64,000 bases of DNA, taken from NCBI RefSeq assembly GCF_040239565.1, contig NZ_JBEHWS010000016.1, positions 23,208-87,207 on the forward strand, read 5' to 3'. Both the position numbers and the translations under genes were made by a program. Below, piece by piece: positions 52,721-61,645 of the stretch. The DNA is from Fulvimarina sp040239565 (lineage in GTDB: Bacteria > Pseudomonadota > Alphaproteobacteria > Rhizobiales > Rhizobiaceae). Under the pieces are notes generated by a model, which was given only the letters and a program-made list of their open reading frames with translations, did not search any database and was not told where the DNA came from. How positions within the stretch are numbered: position 1 is the first letter of the stretch; each line of letters starts with the position of its first letter.

Positions 52721-52764
52721 CTGTGAGTGGATTGGCTTACGCCCCCAGGCGGAGGGTCGAGCCT

Positions 52765-53487
52765 ATGTCCGGCGAACTTTCCTCATATTTTCAGACGAAT
52801 GGACTGCTGGCGAACATGGCAGAGGATGACCTCGCCGCGATTGGCGAGCATCTGACCCTTGTCGACCTCGAGCGCGGAGAAACGCTCGTTCATCCCGACA
52901 GGCCAATCGAGACCATCGTCTTCCCTGTCTCCGGCATCGTCTCGATCATCGCGGCGACCGAGGACAACTATCATGTCGAGATCGGTATCGTCGGCCGCGA
53001 AGGCATGACGGACGGGTCCGTTCTGGCCGGCATCGACCGCATCCCGCACGAAGTTTTCGTTCAGATGGCCGGACAGGGTCTGAAGACCGATGCGAAAACG
53101 CTCCATCGACTTTCCGAAGAAAATCCCACACTGCGCCGACTGTTGATGCGTTGGGTCCATATCCTCGCCATTCAGACTGGACAGACCATCGTTTCCAATT
53201 GTGGTTTCAACGTCGAGGCACGCCTCGCGCGCTGGCTTCTGATGTGCCAGGACCGGATTGGGGGCAACCGGATCGAGCTGACCCACGAATTTCTGGGGCT
53301 GATGCTGGCGGTGCGCCGTTCGACCGTTACCCTCACGACCCATGTCATCGAGGGTGCCGGGATCATCAAGGCCGAGCGGGGAGTCATCACGATCCGCAAC
53401 AGGGCTGCCCTTGAGGAACTTGCCGGCACTTCATACGGAGTCACCGAGCGCGAGTACGAACGGGTGATTGGACCCCTTCGGTCGTAA
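52765..53487 (+). CDS. Crp/Fnr family transcriptional regulator
   Basis: 240 residues from ATG 52765, preceded by GGAGGG; a GTG at 52723 would add 14 residues. The N-terminal cyclic-nucleotide-binding fold has LERGETLVHPDRPIETIVFPVSGIVSI and VGREGMTDGS; a long dimerisation helix follows. The C-terminal HTH_Crp domain has TQEFLG-like HEFLGLMLAVRRSTVTLTTHVIEGAGIIK. No four-Cys Fnr cluster is present and the cAMP-binding RE...T pattern is not intact, so the ligand is unknown. Similar alphaproteobacterial proteins respond to stress or light. A terminator for the next convergent gene overlaps its stop. Confidence 0.88.
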   Translation: MSGELSSYFQTNGLLANMAEDDLAAIGEHLTLVDLERGETLVHPDRPIETIVFPVSGIVSIIAATEDNYHVEIGIVGREGMTDGSVLAGIDRIPHEVFVQMAGQGLKTDAKTLHRLSEENPTLRRLLMRWVHILAIQTGQTIVSNCGFNVEARLARWLLMCQDRIGGNRIELTHEFLGLMLAVRRSTVTLTTHVIEGAGIIKAERGVITIRNRAALEELAGTSYGVTEREYERVIGPLRS

Positions 53488-53518
53488 AAAAACGCGGCGG
53501 GGAATCCCCGCCGCGCAT
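53487..53518 (-). terminator. Terminator of the solute-binding protein gene
   Basis: A perfect stem, GCGGCGGGG/CCCCGCCGC with an AAT-type loop, followed on the minus strand by seven T residues. The T-run is the complement of the AAAAAAA just after the TAA of the Crp/Fnr gene, so the terminator starts at the very end of that gene. Confidence 0.85.
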
Positions 53519-53544
53519 CTTGCATGATCGAAGAATGGCCTCGC

Positions 53545-54828
53545 TTACTGCGCGCTGCCGCTTTCGCCCGATCCGCCTTCCTCGGACGAACCGCCCGAGG
53601 ACGCCATCTCCTTGGCCGCTTCACAGCTGCCGTCTTCGAGCGACTGGAAGGCTTCGTCGCCCGGGATTGTGCGAACGATATTGTAGTAGTCCCACTTGCC
53701 TTCGCTTTCCTCAGGCGTCTTCACCTGGGCGAGGAAGACGTCGTGGACCATCAGGCCGTCGGCGCGCACCGAACCGTTTCGGGCAAACGCATCTTCGATC
53801 GGCATGGTCTTGAGCTGCGCGATCACTTTCTTGCTGTCATCAGTACCGGCCGCTTCAACAGCCTTCAGGTAGTTGAGCGCCGAAGAATACATGCCAGCCT
53901 GGATCATCGAGGGTTTGGCTCCGGCCTTTTCCTCGAACTTGGTCGCCCACTCACGCGCCTGATCATCCTGATCCCAGTAGTAGGATGTCGTAAGCGTGAG
54001 GCCCTGCGCGGCTTCGAGGCCGAGGGCATCGACGTCGGTGATGAAGAGCAGCAGAGAGGCGAGCTTCTGGCCGCCCTGGACGATGCCGAATTCCTGCGCC
54101 TGCTTCACCGAGTTCTGGGTGTCGGTGCCGGCATTCGCAAGGCCGATCACCTGTGCGCCGGACCCTTGGGCCTGAAGGAGGAAAGACGAGAAGTCCTGGG
54201 TCGGGAAGGGCGCTGCGACCTCGCCGACGATCTCACCGCCATTGGCCTCCACCGCATCGGCAGCCTTCTGCTGCAGGTTGTGACCGAAGGTGTAGTCGGC
54301 GGTGATGAAGAACCACGATGTATTGCCCTCCTTCACCATCGCGACGGCCGTGCCGTTGGCGAGCGCGTCCGTGTCGTAGGTCCAGTGGAGGCCCGTCTCC
54401 GGCGCGCAGTTCTCGTTTGTGAGAGCGTTCGATGCCGCGCCGTTGTTGATGTAGGCGACGCCCTTTTCGCTGGTGATTTCTTGCAGCGCGATGCCGACGC
54501 CGGAATTGGCGCCGCCAAGGATCATGTCGATATTGTCCTGATCCGCCCACTGGCGCGCGATGTTGGAGCCGATATCCGCCTTACTCTGATGGTCTGCCGT
54601 GCGGAATTCGATCGGCGCGCCGTTGATCTCGCCGCCCATTTCCTCGATCGCCATCTGCACCGCGGTCGCGGAGCCTTCGCCGTCGAGTGCCGAATAGGGG
54701 CCGGACATGTCTGCGATCATGCCGATCTTGATGGCGTTGTCGCTGATCTCGCCGCCGTCCTGCGCATGGGCACTCGTTGCGGCGAACGTTGCCGCACCGG
54801 CCAAAAGCATGGTCTTCATCAGTTTCAT
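53545..54828 (-). CDS. Branched-chain amino-acid type ABC transporter substrate-binding protein
   Basis: 427 residues. A signal peptide (TMLLAGAATFAATSAHAQ) and a Peripla_BP_6 fold with IKIGMIADMSGPYSALDGEG, MILGGANSGVGIALQ, FFITADYTFGHNLQ and AFARNGSVRADGLMVHDVFL. Related proteins bind branched-chain amino acids, amides or aromatic acids. The C-terminal ~20 residues are a Ser/Gly/Glu tail. No permease or ATPase gene is nearby, so it is an orphan binding protein; the neighbouring acyl-CoA genes suggest an organic acid as ligand, but this is inference. Confidence 0.9.
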   Translation of the reverse strand: MKLMKTMLLAGAATFAATSAHAQDGGEISDNAIKIGMIADMSGPYSALDGEGSATAVQMAIEEMGGEINGAPIEFRTADHQSKADIGSNIARQWADQDNIDMILGGANSGVGIALQEITSEKGVAYINNGAASNALTNENCAPETGLHWTYDTDALANGTAVAMVKEGNTSWFFITADYTFGHNLQQKAADAVEANGGEIVGEVAAPFPTQDFSSFLLQAQGSGAQVIGLANAGTDTQNSVKQAQEFGIVQGGQKLASLLLFITDVDALGLEAAQGLTLTTSYYWDQDDQAREWATKFEEKAGAKPSMIQAGMYSSALNYLKAVEAAGTDDSKKVIAQLKTMPIEDAFARNGSVRADGLMVHDVFLAQVKTPEESEGKWDYYNIVRTIPGDEAFQSLEDGSCEAAKEMASSGGSSEEGGSGESGSAQ

Positions 54829-54974
54829 AAGGGGTTCTCCTCCCAGAGATTGCGGCTCGCCGACCGTCTTGGCCGACCGAGCCAGGTTGTATCCTATGCA
54901 CGGCGCCGCTTTTCGTCAGCGCCAGCCATTCTTCATGGTGAACGAGGTCGCTTCGCCTGAAAAGGCTCCGCGGC

Positions 54975-56003
54975 CTATTTTCCCTCGATCACCTCCCAGG
55001 CCCGGATCGCGAAGCGTTTCGCGAGCGGTCCATAGCGTTTGGCCTCCGGATCGGCCGCATTACCCTGCCTTGCGCGGTCCGCGATGCCGACGAAGATGAC
55101 GGCGAAACGGAACAGGGAGAAGGCGAGGTGGAATTTACTCGGCACCGGAACCTGCGGCATAGTTTCCCGGTAGCGGGCGACGAAGTCGCTCTCGGACGGG
55201 ATGCCGAGTGCCGCAATATCGAGATCGAGGATGCCGCCATATTCGTCTGACGAGGTGTGCCAGGGCAGGCAGCAGAAGGCGAGGTCGGCGAGCGGGTGGC
55301 CGATCGTCGAGAGCTCCCAGTCGAGAACCGCGACGATATCGGTTCCTTCCGGCGCATACATCATGTTGCCGACGCGAAAATCGCCGTGGGAGATTGCGGA
55401 GAGGCCATCGTCCTGCGGCTGGTTCTCCTTCATCCATTCCGACAGCTTTTCGAGCTCCGGTATCGGCTCGCCGGTCGATTTTTCCAGCTGGCCGCTCCAG
55501 AGCGCGATCTGCCGCGCGAAATAGTCGTTCGGCCGCCCGAATTTTTCGAGACCGGCAGCCTCGTAGTCGGCGGCATGGAGCTTCCCGAGCGTATCGGCGA
55601 GCGCCATGTACATCGCGCTTCGCTCTTGCGGTGTGGCGCCGTCCATCGCGGCCTTGTGGAAGACTCGGCCCTCGACCTCGTCCATCAGATAGAACGGCGT
55701 TCCGAGCAGCGCATCGTCCTCGTGATAGTGGATCATCGCGGGCACCGGCACGTCGGTCTTCGACAGCCCCTCCATGACCCGGTATTCGCGGTCGATCCGG
55801 TGGGCGCCTTTGGCGAGTTCGCCCGGCGGCTGCTTGCGCAGAACCATGCGGCGCCCGCCATGCCCGAGCCGAAACGTCGGGTTCGACTGTCCGCCGCTGA
55901 TCCGCTCGATGGTGAAATCGTCTGAGGCTCCGAACCGATCGTCGAGAAAGCGCTTCAGCGCGTCTGGATCGATGCCGAGTTTCTCCTCGTCCTGTTCGCT
56001 CAA
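54975..56003 (-). CDS. Phosphotransferase family protein, ACAD10/11-like kinase
   Basis: 342 residues. A kinase-fold enzyme of the APH family: the ATP loop is ISGGQSNPTFRLGHGG (about residue 37), the catalytic loop SHGDFRVGNMMY and the metal site AVLDWELSTIGHPLADL. In animals ACAD10/11 fuse this domain with an acyl-CoA dehydrogenase, and those enzymes phosphorylate 4-hydroxyacids during degradation. The gene overlaps the acyl-CoA ligase gene by four bases (ATGA) and an ACAD gene is two genes upstream, so it probably phosphorylates a hydroxyacyl-CoA intermediate. Confidence 0.88.
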   Translation of the reverse strand: MSEQDEEKLGIDPDALKRFLDDRFGASDDFTIERISGGQSNPTFRLGHGGRRMVLRKQPPGELAKGAHRIDREYRVMEGLSKTDVPVPAMIHYHEDDALLGTPFYLMDEVEGRVFHKAAMDGATPQERSAMYMALADTLGKLHAADYEAAGLEKFGRPNDYFARQIALWSGQLEKSTGEPIPELEKLSEWMKENQPQDDGLSAISHGDFRVGNMMYAPEGTDIVAVLDWELSTIGHPLADLAFCCLPWHTSSDEYGGILDLDIAALGIPSESDFVARYRETMPQVPVPSKFHLAFSLFRFAVIFVGIADRARQGNAADPEAKRYGPLAKRFAIRAWEVIEGK

Positions 56004-57610
56004 CCCTCCGCCCCCGTCGCTGTCCCTGCCGCCTGCTTGCGGAGCATGTATTTCTGGATCTTGCCGGTCGCCGTCTTCGGCAGTTCACAGAAGGCCCAGG
56101 CGCGAGGGATCTTGAAGCCCGGCAGATGCTCCCGGCAGAAGGTTTCGAGCGCATCGGGCTTGAGCGAAGCTCCGTTCTTGGCCTCGATGAAAGCCATCGG
56201 AACCTCGCCCCACTTCTCGTCTGGCTTGGCGACGACGGCGGCGATCGCGACATCGGGATGCTTCGACAAAACGTCCTCCACCTCCAGCGAAGAGACGTTC
56301 TCGCCGCCGGTGATGATCACGTCCTTCGCCCGGTCCTTGATCTCGATATGACCGTCGGGATGGCGCACGGCGAGATCGCCAGTGTGGAAGCCGCCGCCGG
56401 AGAACACCTTCTCGGTCTCTTCGGGATTGCGATAATAGCCCGCGAGCAGTGTGTTCCCGGTCAGCACGATCTCGCCGACCGTTTCACCATTTGCCGGCAC
56501 CTCCGCGCCCTCAGCGTTCAGGACGCGGATGCGGTTAGCGGACAGATGCCGCACGCCTTGACGCGCGAGGAGGTTCGCCCGCTCGTCCACCTCAAGGCCC
56601 GCCTCGTGCTCGGTCAGCTCGCGGAGCGTCGTCGGCCCGTAGCTTTCCGTCAGCCCGTAGAGATGGATGAAGTCGAAGCCGAGCGCGTCCATCTGCTTGA
56701 TGAGCGAGGCCGTCGGCGCCGCGCCGCCGGTCGCGACTGTGATGCGGCGGCTCGCATCGCGCTTTGCCTTCGCGTCGGAATTGATGAGCATGTAAAGAAC
56801 CACCGGCGCGCAGGAGAGGTGAGTGACGCCGTGCGCGTCCATTGCCTCGAAAACGGCTTCCGGCACCACTTTGTCGAGGCATATGTGTGTGCCGCCCGAC
56901 GCCGTGATCGACCAAGTGTGGCACCAGCCGTTGCAGTGGAACATCGGCAGCGTCCATAGATAGGCCGTCTGATCGTTGAACTGGAGCGCGGTGATGTTGC
57001 CGACCGCGTTGAGCCATGCCCCTCTGTGATGCAGCACCACGCCCTTTGGATTGCCCGTGGTGCCCGACGTGTAGTTGAGCGCGATCGGCTGCCACTCGTC
57101 GGTGATCGCGGCGGTCAGATCGATCTCCGGCGGCCTCTCGCCGGAGAGCAGTTTGAGGCCGTCTCCGCTCTCGCCGTCTTCGGCGAAGACCTCGATCGGA
57201 ACGCCTGTCGCCTCCGCTGCCTCCCGCGCGTCTTCGGCACAGGTCGGATCGGCCAGGATCAGGCGGCTTTCGGCGTGGTTCAGGATGAAGGCGACGTCCT
57301 TCGCGTCGATGCGCGTATTGACCGAATTCAGTACCGCGCCGAGCGCCGGCACGGCGTAATGCGCCGCCAGCATTTCCGGCCGGTTCGGGCACATGATCGA
57401 GACCACGTCGCCCTTCCGTATGCCGCGATCCTTCAGGGTTTTCGCAAACCGCAGCACGATCCGGTGAAACTCGCCCCATGTCCAGCTCCGATCCCGCCAG
57501 ATGACGGCTGTCTTCGTTGGCAGTGATTTTACAGCATGGTCGAGGAAATCGAGCGGGGTCAGCGGATTGAAGTTTGCCGGGCGGGGCCTGAGGTGTTCTT
57601 CCTCACGCAT
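56000..57610 (-). CDS. AMP-binding acyl-CoA synthetase
   Basis: 536 residues from ATG 57610, with GGAGGG nine bases upstream. The adenylation motifs are NYTSGTTGNPKGVVLHHRGA (A3/P-loop), the A5 stretch HLYGLTESYGPT, GFHTGDLAVRHPDGHIEI (A7) and TATGKIQKYMLRK (A10, with the catalytic Lys). This is the ACSM/fadD3-like or medium-chain dicarboxylic acid class. It makes acyl-CoA from a free acid with ATP. The start overlaps the end of the acyl-CoA dehydrogenase gene by eight bases and the stop overlaps the phosphotransferase gene, so three genes form one operon. Confidence 0.93.
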   Translation of the reverse strand: MREEEHLRPRPANFNPLTPLDFLDHAVKSLPTKTAVIWRDRSWTWGEFHRIVLRFAKTLKDRGIRKGDVVSIMCPNRPEMLAAHYAVPALGAVLNSVNTRIDAKDVAFILNHAESRLILADPTCAEDAREAAEATGVPIEVFAEDGESGDGLKLLSGERPPEIDLTAAITDEWQPIALNYTSGTTGNPKGVVLHHRGAWLNAVGNITALQFNDQTAYLWTLPMFHCNGWCHTWSITASGGTHICLDKVVPEAVFEAMDAHGVTHLSCAPVVLYMLINSDAKAKRDASRRITVATGGAAPTASLIKQMDALGFDFIHLYGLTESYGPTTLRELTEHEAGLEVDERANLLARQGVRHLSANRIRVLNAEGAEVPANGETVGEIVLTGNTLLAGYYRNPEETEKVFSGGGFHTGDLAVRHPDGHIEIKDRAKDVIITGGENVSSLEVEDVLSKHPDVAIAAVVAKPDEKWGEVPMAFIEAKNGASLKPDALETFCREHLPGFKIPRAWAFCELPKTATGKIQKYMLRKQAAGTATGAEG

Positions 57611-58817
57611 CTTCGCCCTCCACGTCCCAGTGCCAGAAGTCGGTGCCGAGATCGCCGAGATGCCGGTTGAGGACCATCTTGTGGACCTCGTCCGCCCCGT
57701 CCACGAGCCGCGCCTGCCGGGCATAGCGGTAGATCCATTCGAGGACGGTGTCCTTCGAGTAGCCCCGCGCTCCGTTGATCTGGATCGCCCGGTCCGCCGC
57801 CGTATGGAGCAGATTGGCGACGTGGATCTTCGCCATGGAAATTTCTTTCTGGCCGTAGCGGCCGTGGTCGATCTCCCATGCCGCCTTCATCACCAGAAGC
57901 CGTCCGACCTCGATCTGCATGGCGAGATCACCGAGCATCACCTGCACGCTCTCGCGATCGATCAGCTTCACGCCGAAGCCCTCACGGCGCTCGGCGTAGT
58001 CTGTCGCGATCTCGACGCAGCGTTTGGCAAGGCCGAGCCAGCGCATGCAGTGGGTGAGACGGGCGGGGCCAAGCCGGGTCTGGACGACCTTGAGACCGCG
58101 TCCTTCCTCGCCGAGAATGTCCGAATGCGGGATGCGGAAATCTTCGAATTCCAGCTCGCAGTGCCCGCCATGCTCCTCCGGACCCATGATCGGAATGCGC
58201 CGGACGATCCTCCAATTGGGTTCGCTCTTGTCGAACAGAAAACAGGTATGGCCGCGCCGATTGTCGTCAGCGGTCTTGGCGACCAGCATGAAATGATCGG
58301 CCGCTTCCGCGCCGGTGATGAACCATTTGCGCCCGTTGACCACCCAGTCGTCGCCGTCGCGCACGGCCTTGGTCAGCATCATCGACGGGTCCGACCCGCC
58401 GCCCGGCTCCGGCTCCGTCATTGCGAAGGCCGAGCGGACCTTGCCTTCGACAATGGGTTTAAGCCAGCGCTCCTTCTGCTCTTCCGTGCCTAAGGCTTCG
58501 AGCACCATCATGTTGCCGTCGTCGGGCGCGGCTGAATTGAAAACGACCGGGCCGAAGATCGAACGGTTCATGGTCTCATAGAGAACCGACATGCCGGTCT
58601 TGGACAGGCCGAGACCACCATTTTCGGGCTTCAGCTGCGGGCACCAGAGGCCGGCGCTTTTTGCTTTTGCGCGAAGATCGGAGAGCAGCGCCTCGTCGAT
58701 ATTGCCGTGGCCGTCATAGGCGTCGGGCCGTTCTTCGAGCGGCATGATCTCGTCTGCAACGAAATCCGCGATCTGCGTTCGCAGCTTTTCGAGCTCCGGC
58801 GAAATTCTGAAATCCAT
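57603..58817 (-). CDS. Acyl-CoA dehydrogenase (ACAD10/11-like)
   Basis: 404 residues from ATG 58817, which has GGGAGGCG five bases upstream. Motifs: AFAMTEPEPGGGSDPSMM (FAD and substrate binding), VVNGRKWFITGAEAA, GEEGRGLKVVQTRLGPAR and the flavin-site AIQINGARGYSKDTVLEWIYRYARQARLVDGADEVHK near the C-terminus. It oxidises the alpha-beta bond of an acyl-CoA with FAD. Together with the kinase and ligase genes this matches the hydroxyacid catabolic pathway of ACAD10/11. First gene of the operon; the SDR gene is divergent. Confidence 0.92.
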   Translation of the reverse strand: MDFRISPELEKLRTQIADFVADEIMPLEERPDAYDGHGNIDEALLSDLRAKAKSAGLWCPQLKPENGGLGLSKTGMSVLYETMNRSIFGPVVFNSAAPDDGNMMVLEALGTEEQKERWLKPIVEGKVRSAFAMTEPEPGGGSDPSMMLTKAVRDGDDWVVNGRKWFITGAEAADHFMLVAKTADDNRRGHTCFLFDKSEPNWRIVRRIPIMGPEEHGGHCELEFEDFRIPHSDILGEEGRGLKVVQTRLGPARLTHCMRWLGLAKRCVEIATDYAERREGFGVKLIDRESVQVMLGDLAMQIEVGRLLVMKAAWEIDHGRYGQKEISMAKIHVANLLHTAADRAIQINGARGYSKDTVLEWIYRYARQARLVDGADEVHKMVLNRHLGDLGTDFWHWDVEGEDA

Positions 58818-59083
58818 CGAAGCGCCTCCCAACGCTTTCGTATCGTGCGCCATCGGAGAGCGCTGCGAATGCGAGCCGGTTCGTTCGGCCTGTCAAAGCA
58901 CAATAGGAGGATGGCCTCGCCTTGCCAGGGTCGGTCCGTCGCGACCGGCGGCTCGCGGCGATCAGGACACGCAGCGCGTCGACCGCACCTGTCGCGTCCC
59001 ACACCCTGTCCTACCTCGGCTCGGAGATGCCTGCCGTTCGTTTTAAGGACAAAGGCATCGAGGCCATGCGGGAGGACAGGACC

Positions 59084-59830
59084 ATGCATTTCGATCTCAG
59101 CGGCAAGACCGCCCTCGTCACCGGTGCCTCCAGCGGGCTTGGAGAGCATTTCGCAAAGACGCTCGCGAAGGCCGGCGCCGAGGTGACGTTAGCCGCCCGC
59201 CGGCTCGATGCACTGAAGGAGAATGTCGACGAAATCACCGGCAAGGGCGGCAAGGCAAAGGCTGCCGAACTCGATGTGACCGACGGGGCGAGCGTCGCGA
59301 AAATCTTCGCCGATGGCCCCTTCGACATCGTCGTCAACAATGCCGGCGTTACGCTCACCCATCCGGCGATGAAGGTCGAAGAGGCCGAGTGGGACAAAGT
59401 GGTCGACACCAATCTGAAGGGTGCGTTTCTGGTCGCTCAAGCTGCGGCACAGGCGATGAAGGAGGCAGAGCGCGGCGGGTCGATCGTCAATATCGCGTCG
59501 ATCCTCGGTATCCGCGTCGCGGGCGGCGTGATGCCCTATTCGGTCTCGAAGGCCGGTCTGATCCAGATGACCAAATCTATGGCGCTCGAATGGGCGCGCT
59601 ACGGCATCCGCATTAACGCGCTCTGCCCCGGCTATATCGAAACGCCGCTCAACGCCGATTTCTTCGCCTCCGATGCCGGCAAGGCCTTGATCAAGCGAAT
59701 TCCGCAGCGCCGACTCGGCCAGAACGAGGATCTCGACGGCGCGCTTCTTCTGCTGAGCTCCGACGCCGGATCTTACATGACCGGCTCGGAACTCGTGGTC
59801 GATGGCGGGCACCTCGTTTCGTCGCTCTGA
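59084..59830 (+). CDS. SDR family oxidoreductase
   Basis: 248 residues from ATG 59084, with GGGAGGACAGGACC upstream. Short-chain dehydrogenase: TGASSGLGEHFAKTL, NNAGVTLTHP, Ser in NIASILGIRVA, Tyr/Lys in PYSVSKAGLIQM. It probably oxidises a hydroxyacyl-CoA or the like. It diverges from the ACAD-ligase-kinase operon across a 266-bp gap, the arrangement expected for the 3-hydroxyacyl-CoA step of the same pathway. Confidence 0.88.
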   Translation: MHFDLSGKTALVTGASSGLGEHFAKTLAKAGAEVTLAARRLDALKENVDEITGKGGKAKAAELDVTDGASVAKIFADGPFDIVVNNAGVTLTHPAMKVEEAEWDKVVDTNLKGAFLVAQAAAQAMKEAERGGSIVNIASILGIRVAGGVMPYSVSKAGLIQMTKSMALEWARYGIRINALCPGYIETPLNADFFASDAGKALIKRIPQRRLGQNEDLDGALLLLSSDAGSYMTGSELVVDGGHLVSSL

Positions 59831-59983
59831 CCCCCGGTAAAAGCGGACGTCCCCGGCGTTTCTACCTTGTTCGACGCTTACCTTCCGGGGACAGGCGTCC
59901 TGGGACCTGCCGCAAATGCGGCGCCTGCGCTGGACTTTCGCCTCTTTTCCGTGATGCTTGATCTTCTAACGAAGCGCGAGGGG

Positions 59984-60011
59984 GTGTCACAATCGAGGGG
60001 GATTGGGACAC
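59984..60011. repeat. Inverted repeat upstream of the cobH-fusion gene
   Basis: GTGTCACAATC and GATTGGGACAC form an 11-bp arm with one mismatch around a 6-base G-rich loop. It lies about 50 bases before the gene and may be a hairpin in the leader or an operator. It does not resemble the conserved core of a cobalamin riboswitch. Confidence 0.4.
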
Positions 60012-60061
60012 TTCGGGAGGAAGCCGCGCTAAGAGTCTGGGAAAACTGAAAGTCACATCGC

Positions 60062-61645
60062 TTGCCTCTTTTTGATGCCTATGTCGTCGTCGACTGGTCC
60101 GCCGCCAACGTGCCGGCCGTCGGCGCGAATTCGATCTGGATGAGTTTCGCCGAACGCGAGGAGAGCGAGGTTCGGCTGATCGAGACGATCAATGTTCCGA
60201 CGCGCGCCGGCGCGATGGCGAAGCTTCGCCAGTTCTTCCGCGAGCGGCTTGAGGCGGACCAGCGCGTCTTTGCGGGTTTCGACTTCCCGTTTGGCTACCC
60301 GGCTGGCGGCGCCGAGGCGATTGCAGGCGAACCCTCCTGGCAGGCGCTCTGGGCCTATTTCGCCGGCAATATCCAGGACATGGATTCCAACCTCAACAAC
60401 CGGTTCGAGATCGCCGGTCGGCTGAACCGCGACAAGCTCGCCCATGCCCCGATGTTCTGGGGGCGGCCGGAATTCCAGGATATTCCCGGCCTCTCACCGA
60501 AAAAACCCGAGCCCTATCCGGACATACTGCCCGAGAAGCGCCTCGCCGAGGGGCGCACCGACCGCGCCCAGCCGGTCTGGAAGATGCACTATACGGGAAG
60601 CGTCGGCAGTCAGGCGATGACCGGCATCGCGCAGCTCGAAAAGCTGCGGCGCGAGGAAGAATTCGCCGGGAAGGTCGCCGTCTGGCCCTTCGAGACGCGT
60701 TTCACAGAATCGATCGACGCGCCGATCGTGCTCGCCGAAATCTATCCGAGCCTGTTCGAGATATCGCGGCAGGGCGGCCGGCCGCTCGACGCCGATCAGG
60801 TGGAGACCCTGGCCGAAATCTTCGCCAAGCGCGACATCGAGAACCGCTTCAAGTCCTATCTGTCCGTCCCTTCGAATCTGGCCTCCGATGAAGTCGAGAC
60901 CGTTCTTGCCGAGGAAGGCTGGATTGTCGGCCTCGGCTGGCAGCAGGCCGCCGGCACTGGCGCCTCGTCCTCCGAGAACGGCAACGGCGGCAAACCGCGC
61001 CTCGACTATCTGCGTTCGCCCGAGCAGATCTATTCCGAGAGCTTCCGCCAGATTCGCGAGGCGGTCGACCTGGCTTCGTTCGGCGAAGAGGCCCACGACC
61101 TCGTCATCCGCATCGTCCATGCCTGCGGCATGCCGGAGATCGCCGAAGGGCTGACGATTTCCGAAGGCGCCGTCGCGGCGGGCCGCGCCGCGCTCGAAGG
61201 CGGGGCCAGCGTCATCGTCGATTCGGAGATGGTGGCGCATGGCGTCATCCGCTCGGCGCTTCCGGCCGACAACAAGGTGGTCTGCCGCCTCAACCTGCCG
61301 AAGGTTCGCGAGATAGCCCGTCGCGACGAGACCACGCGGTCCGCCGCCCAGATCGATCTCTGGAACGATGTCATCGAGGGGTCGGTGGTCGCGATCGGAA
61401 ATGCCCCCACTGCGCTCTTCCGTCTGCTCGAAAAGCTCGACGAAGGTGGACCGAAGCCGGCGCTGATCATCGGCCTGCCGGTCGGGTTCGTCGGCGCGGC
61501 CGAGGCGAAGGCCGAACTCAAGGCCAATTCGCGGGGCGTGCCCTTCGTTACCCTCGACGGTCGTCTCGGCGGCAGCGCCATGGCAGCGGCAGCGGTCAAC
61601 GCAATTTCCAAGGGGCTCGGTCAGGGAGAAGGCGATGGCGGATGA
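60062..61645 (+). CDS. cobH: Fusion of an RNase H-like domain and precorrin-8X methylmutase (CobH)
   Basis: 527 residues from a TTG (a stop codon lies 15 bases upstream). The C-terminal part (~316-520) is a complete CobH: YLRSPEQIYSESF, RIVHACGMPEIA with the catalytic His, DSEMVAHGVI, NAPTALFRLL and GLPVGFVGAAEAK. CobH moves a methyl from C11 to C12 to give hydrogenobyrinate. The N-terminal ~310 residues are a separate domain I do not recognise by name; DAYVVVDWSAANVP and VFAGFDFPFGYP look like the acidic strands of DUF429-like RNase H folds. The two genes overlap by 11 bases with cobL. Full-length and intact in both domains, so probably not a misassembly. Confidence 0.9.
   Translation: MPLFDAYVVVDWSAANVPAVGANSIWMSFAEREESEVRLIETINVPTRAGAMAKLRQFFRERLEADQRVFAGFDFPFGYPAGGAEAIAGEPSWQALWAYFAGNIQDMDSNLNNRFEIAGRLNRDKLAHAPMFWGRPEFQDIPGLSPKKPEPYPDILPEKRLAEGRTDRAQPVWKMHYTGSVGSQAMTGIAQLEKLRREEEFAGKVAVWPFETRFTESIDAPIVLAEIYPSLFEISRQGGRPLDADQVETLAEIFAKRDIENRFKSYLSVPSNLASDEVETVLAEEGWIVGLGWQQAAGTGASSSENGNGGKPRLDYLRSPEQIYSESFRQIREAVDLASFGEEAHDLVIRIVHACGMPEIAEGLTISEGAVAAGRAALEGGASVIVDSEMVAHGVIRSALPADNKVVCRLNLPKVREIARRDETTRSAAQIDLWNDVIEGSVVAIGNAPTALFRLLEKLDEGGPKPALIIGLPVGFVGAAEAKAELKANSRGVPFVTLDGRLGGSAMAAAAVNAISKGLGQGEGDGG

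Noticed and set aside
53524..54960. 478-codon plus-strand frame opposite the solute-binding protein gene
   Set aside because: Starts in the terminator and covers a clear Peripla_BP_6 gene on the other strand.
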